Of a DNA stretch of 57,836 nucleotides, positions 55,501 to 57,836 are shown one piece after another; positions within the stretch are counted from its first letter, which is position 1, and the number at the start of each line of letters is the position of its first letter. The notes below the pieces were generated by a model that saw nothing but the letters and a program-made list of their open reading frames with translations, did no database searches and was not told the DNA's origin. Both the position numbers and the translations under genes were made by a program. Origin of the DNA: Planctomycetota bacterium (lineage in GTDB: Bacteria > Planctomycetota > UBA1135 > GCA-002748355); the NCBI GenBank assembly GCA_011321845.1, contig DROQ01000246.1, forward strand, positions 1 through 57,836. The letters are read 5' to 3'.

Positions 55501-56051
55501 AGGCGATCCTTGCGGGTTTCCACCACATGGATCTCCTTGAAGAAATAGAAGGGATGGTCCAGGACCAGAGAAAAACGGCCGAGGGGAGGAGACTCGAAAC
55601 GAAAGATTCCATCCCTTGAGAGGGGGGCGGTTGCGAGGGCACGCCCCTTGTTTTTGTTCGGAGCGAGGTTTTCCACTCCCTTGCCCTGGGAAAAGCTTTG
55701 GATCATGCCCCCTAGCCCTCCCGAAAACCTGGGAGGAGCGGGAAGGAGGAGCATCTTGCCCAGAGACAAGGGGAATGCACCGTCCCCTTCCACCTTCCCC
55801 GCCAGGAGAGTCTTGGAAACCACCCCGATCCTCTCTTTGGGAGTGGGAGATGCGGAAGTTTCGAGAGAACCTTCCCCGTCTTTGGAAGAGGCTTGGGAAG
55901 CCAGGGACCCCTTCAGATCCTGGCGATCGCTCCCCAGGGAGCCAGTCTCCCCCGGCCCGGCCAGGAGTTGGGGGAGAAAAAGGAGGGAAAAAAGAATGAG
56001 AGAAGCCGCCAGCAGAAAAAGCAGCAACTTCCCTGGAAGGGATCCACGCAT
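52578..56051 (-). CDS. Large envelope protein with carboxypeptidase-regulatory-like repeats
   Basis: The protein has 1157 residues and a membrane-anchoring start (LLLFLLAASLILFSLLFLPQLL). The rest consists of about eight or more beta-sandwich repeats of the carboxypeptidase-regulatory/Ig type. They are recognisable by lines such as VRVTDAQGTPLGGAGV-like openings (GIVTDAQGTPLGGAGV, GRVVDRRGHGLAGVDV, GVILSAEGIPLAGAWV) followed by T(D)xxGxFxFxGLxxGxY (ADGGFRFEGLADGSY, GKGNFRFQGIAPGTY). Such repeats occur in surface proteins that bind polymers or form rigid stalks. There is no enzymatic motif. It is downstream of the small membrane protein gene and converges on the transaldolase gene. Confidence 0.85.
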   Translation of the reverse strand: MRGSLPGKLLLFLLAASLILFSLLFLPQLLAGPGETGSLGSDRQDLKGSLASQASSKDGEGSLETSASPTPKERIGVVSKTLLAGKVEGDGAFPLSLGKMLLLPAPPRFSGGLGGMIQSFSQGKGVENLAPNKNKGRALATAPLSRDGIFRFESPPLGRFSLVLDHPFYFFKEIHVVETRKDRLVEVGPYKAQLGGLVEVRAMDPQGLPLKGLRLRMQSRPDFTRMMDPAKAGDPANWVKAFLPFEGKTDEQGRAFFWGVAPGKYLLHGRRKAFASQSRELLVRRGTRQIVRLSLSRGVVLDLRVTGPDKKPVPGAMVRVELPQGAEIWGMGFGGARMRKEAVSGRTDARGQVHFDTLRRGYVNIQLRAPGFVQLQRKVELVAAKTTTVVELDRGLSMEGIVTDAQGTPLGGAGVAPLGEAGQEFMGFSGASLLPRQAFEKLAQRAGVKTDEKGRFQLWGFAKGQKTKLFALKEGFSVQTTRELTAGTKGIRISCPRQALLRGRVVDHASGDPVPSFTVRVERSAFMMFQSRLGELRKKDSDGFFELGGLSPGAAQISIMAPEKNTVVISKTLVEGENPLGEIRMRPPLVVEGRVVDRRGHGLAGVDVWVSRGRMADNPEMHAMMGIRKVRTGEQGRFRLVGVPEGRFRLGAFRRGWSPNRSKVLRVPSETGLLKDVVLEMNRGGVIEGVILSAEGIPLAGAWVQAKTTDQSFSQSALSDADGGFRFEGLADGSYALVGMKKGFMERASREAMEAGGADSKSILKRISSMMKRMARAQVRVREGETSKVELKIPASQGGKTQPDLWGEVRLGGKGLSQGLVSLTPVGAGALPLMGSVQEGRFRVENVPDGSYRIRFQKGFGRGPVGEERELILKGPRSALRFDFPASMLAGRVLRPDGSPADAGLMVRLWKQGGRSETIDDPNPWLNGNATLTSGKGNFRFQGIAPGTYDLKVRSLGFLSKDSGGGELKGIVLGEGERRTDLVVRLSRGGEFEVQVLAEGKPLPRAVVRLLDPKGKLRDLLQVQITDAEGKALFERVSEGDWKVLARAKGWAPKLSPLQRLREGSVLRVRLDLERGIPVDLSLSSDLHWKGLVVFSVWKTDGAFVLQGAVPSPATQAVVGNLEPGTYRLRVENSVLGRMEQEVHVPPRGSAHWVLKK

Positions 56052-56196
56052 GTTCTCTCCGGAAAAGGGGAAACGAGGGGGGACGATGATGGAGCCTTTC
56101 GAAGCCCTCGCCCCATGATTTCAAGAATCCCTGGCCCGGAAAGAATTTAAGCCCAAGGGCGCCCCAGGACCAGGGCCCTCGATCCAGGGAGGAACT

Positions 56197-56691
56197 CTAG
56201 GGAGATTTTTTCAGGGCGATCCAGGCAAAGGTGCCCGAAATCGCCAGGAGGCCCAGGCTGGCAAGGACCTTCCAGAGAGCGATTCCCTCTTCCTGGACCT
56301 CCTTCCTCTTGGCTTTTTCAAGCCGGAGCGGCTCAGGATCAGGATCCACGAAGGGAAGATCCTGGGTAAAAACGGCCCCCTCCTCGTACATCGCGAGCTT
56401 GCGACGCCTCAGAGCTTCCAGGTCCACCTTCCTTCCCCGGGCCTTGGCCTTTTCGAAGAGAGGGGTCCTGCTCCGAAACCCATTTCCCCCTTCTTCCCGG
56501 CCTATGAGCTTGGGAGCGTTTTCCCGAAGCTCATCCACCAAGCGCAGGGGCATTCCCCGGACCCTGAGAGCCTCCTCGATCTCTCCGGTCGATCCCCGGG
56601 GAGCCCCAGGAGGAACCTCGCCTTGAGCCCTTGCCACGTCGGCAAGGAGCCCAAGGCTCAAGAGACTGATCACTAGCAGGAGATTCTTCAT
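56197..56691 (-). CDS. Small exported protein with a C-terminal membrane helix
   Basis: A 164-residue protein of unknown function. It has a signal peptide (NLLLVISLLSLGLLADVARAQ), a charged helix-rich middle (ELRENAPKLIGREEGG, then LFEKAKARGRKVDLEALRRRKLAMYEEG), and a C-terminal transmembrane segment (VLASLGLLAISGTFAWIAL). The short cytoplasmic tail would be KKSP. The ATG at 56691 is 18 bases after the stop of the upstream gene, so the two may be co-transcribed. It may help assemble or anchor the large protein encoded upstream; this is inference from position. Confidence 0.65.
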   Translation of the reverse strand: MKNLLLVISLLSLGLLADVARAQGEVPPGAPRGSTGEIEEALRVRGMPLRLVDELRENAPKLIGREEGGNGFRSRTPLFEKAKARGRKVDLEALRRRKLAMYEEGAVFTQDLPFVDPDPEPLRLEKAKRKEVQEEGIALWKVLASLGLLAISGTFAWIALKKSP

Positions 56692-56709
56692 CGTTTCGGT
56701 TTCTCAGGA

Positions 56710-57836
56710 CTAAAGCTCGAGAATCTGCCAGGAGAGGATCCGGATGCTTTTGGGCGTCACGGGAAGCAGATCGCCCGCGACTCCGTTCTTTCCACCCAGC
56801 ATCCTGGCGTCGTAGTTCATATAGATTTTGCCGCCATAGATGATGCTCTCATTTCGCGAAATGATGGCTCCATTGACGTTGATGTCAGTGCCCGGAACGG
56901 TAAGCCAGGCGAAGGCGTGGTTGGTATAGAACACGCCATCCAGATTGGTCATGTAGATACTGGCGATGTCGGAGTAATTCGAGATCCCGGTCCCGGGGAT
57001 GTTCCCCCCCCACTTGGAGGGGGTAAGCGGGTCTTTGACCTGCAGGTCCGCGACCGTCAGTGTGGGATCGTAGACTCCGTCCCCATCGATATCTTCACCC
57101 GTCCCCGGGATGGGATCCCCAACACTCTTCCCGGGGGGGATCAATCCCAAGGCCTGGTCCTCGGCGGTGTATTTCTCCGTAGTCCACTGGCCGTCCCCCT
57201 CGAGGAGGTCGTCGTCCGCGGTTCCTGGAGAGCCGTCACGCCCGTTCTTTGTATTGGGAACCTGGTCCTCGCCCGCATCCTCTTCCGAAGCGTTCATCGG
57301 GTTTCCCAACCAGTTGCTCACATAGTTTTGCCAGTAGGAATTCGTGTAATCCCCCAGAACCACATTTTCTTTGGCGAAGAGCCCAAGGAAATCCTTGTTC
57401 TTGTTCGCCGTCAGCCATGCCTCAGTGGCCGCTTCAGTGCCATCGGCCGGCCTCGAGGAAGACGGTGGGTCCGCATAGTTGAGGTTATTGGGAATAAAGA
57501 CATTTCCGCCGCTGTAGATGGCGCCTTGACCCTTGACCACGCCCGTGATCAGGACATCGCCCCGAACCACCACGGTCCCATGGATCTCGATCGGATTGGA
57601 AGAGGTCCCGTGCAGATAGAGGTTTTGTTTTTCCCCGGGTTCGTCCCCATAGACAGCGTTGCTGACGACCGTCCCAGCGATCTTAATATTCCCCCCGGAG
57701 GAGATCGCCTTTTCCTCATATTGGGTGAGGTCGCTCAGGTTGGGCATCTCGACTTTCTCTTGGAAGTCATGCTGGTTCTTTGATTTTCCCCCTTCCCCTT
57801 GGAGATTTTGGACTCCAACGATGTCCCAACCGGAGA
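56710..57836 (-). CDS. Large surface/pilus-associated protein, C-terminal part (5' end outside window)
   Basis: The frame stays open from the stop at 56710 to the window edge at 57836, with no stop before the first Met at 57747. The gene therefore most likely begins outside the window, and about 375 residues are visible. The end is rich in Gly, Asn, Asp and beta-strand patterns (GGNIKIAGTVVSNAVYGDE, IEIHGTVVVRGDVLITGVVKG, NVNGAIISRNESIIYGGKIYMN). This solenoid-like pattern resembles DUF4900/PilX-associated proteins in type IV pilus or secretion gene sets. An acidic calcium-type segment (DGDGVYDP) is present. The family call is tentative. Confidence 0.6.
   Translation of the reverse strand, partial: SGWDIVGVQNLQGEGGKSKNQHDFQEKVEMPNLSDLTQYEEKAISSGGNIKIAGTVVSNAVYGDEPGEKQNLYLHGTSSNPIEIHGTVVVRGDVLITGVVKGQGAIYSGGNVFIPNNLNYADPPSSSRPADGTEAATEAWLTANKNKDFLGLFAKENVVLGDYTNSYWQNYVSNWLGNPMNASEEDAGEDQVPNTKNGRDGSPGTADDDLLEGDGQWTTEKYTAEDQALGLIPPGKSVGDPIPGTGEDIDGDGVYDPTLTVADLQVKDPLTPSKWGGNIPGTGISNYSDIASIYMTNLDGVFYTNHAFAWLTVPGTDINVNGAIISRNESIIYGGKIYMNYDARMLGGKNGVAGDLLPVTPKSIRILSWQILEL

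Overview
This is a GC-rich (roughly 60-65% by eye) chromosomal window. It is dense with genes on both strands and reads as core bacterial chromosome, not a phage or plasmid. The genes indicate a diderm bacterium: BamD-like and LptE-like lipoproteins, many lipoproteins and large secreted repeat proteins, the MEP-pathway enzyme IspH, and a c-di-AMP cassette (cdaA-ybbR-glmM). McsA-McsB-ClpC arginine-phosphorylation proteolysis is present without CtsR. Large secreted proteins with right-handed beta-helix, HEAT, TPR, carboxypeptidase-regulatory repeats and Ig-like domains point to an uncultured member of the Planctomycetota or a neighbouring lineage. That placement is inference from gene content only.

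Layout. 1-561: 5' part of a Rhizobium-type L-asparaginase II (minus). 649-4329: bifunctional-nuclease protein, tRNA-Ser(UGA), a non-coding stretch with a long stem-loop, a secreted beta-helix protein, a modular tandem hairpin array and tRNA-Ser(GCU). 4374-10950: PEGA-like lipoprotein, murD (carrying a repeat insertion), mcsA, mcsB and clpC. 11034-12137: dprA. 12128-16083 (minus): leucine-dehydrogenase-like enzyme, YbgC-type thioesterase, two membrane proteins and a KAS III enzyme in one likely operon. 16221-20345: three secreted or lipoprotein genes. 20379-21314: ispH. 21315-24211 (minus): two secreted proteins, one resembling a dead metallopeptidase. 24150-24902: HAD phosphatase. 24904-27074 (minus): hutI-ftcD, part of histidine degradation. 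27418-29031: secreted propeller/Ig protein. 29077-29775 (minus): ECF sigma factor. 30013-34288: overlapping signalling and membrane set (GGDEF enzyme, kinase-like protein lacking its histidine, CBS/CorC protein). 34635-36866: recO, BamD-like and LptE-like genes. 37114-44600: ftsH-folP-cdaA-ybbR-glmM-tsaB. 44653-46359: subtilase lipoprotein. 46397-47794 (minus): SNase-like/GH113-like fusion. 47919-52465: carB and transaldolase. 52578-57836 (minus): a 1157-residue repeat protein, a small membrane protein and the end of a large surface or pilus-associated protein that runs off the window.

How the genes fit together. Three functional blocks stand out. The first is protein quality control (McsA/McsB marking, ClpC unfolding, FtsH). 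The second is envelope construction and its control (MurD, GlmM, c-di-AMP cyclase with its YbbR partner, BamD/LptE). The third is amino-acid and lipid metabolism (hutI-ftcD, and a leucine-dehydrogenase/KAS III/thioesterase operon that may link branched-chain amino acids to fatty-acid starter units).

The most unusual signals are not genes. One is a long intergenic stem-loop present twice, 32.7 kb apart, with compensatory base changes in the stem and a conserved 21-nt loop. Another is a tandem hairpin array built on a strict 13-bp module. The third is an in-frame array of about six repeat units inside the essential gene murD.
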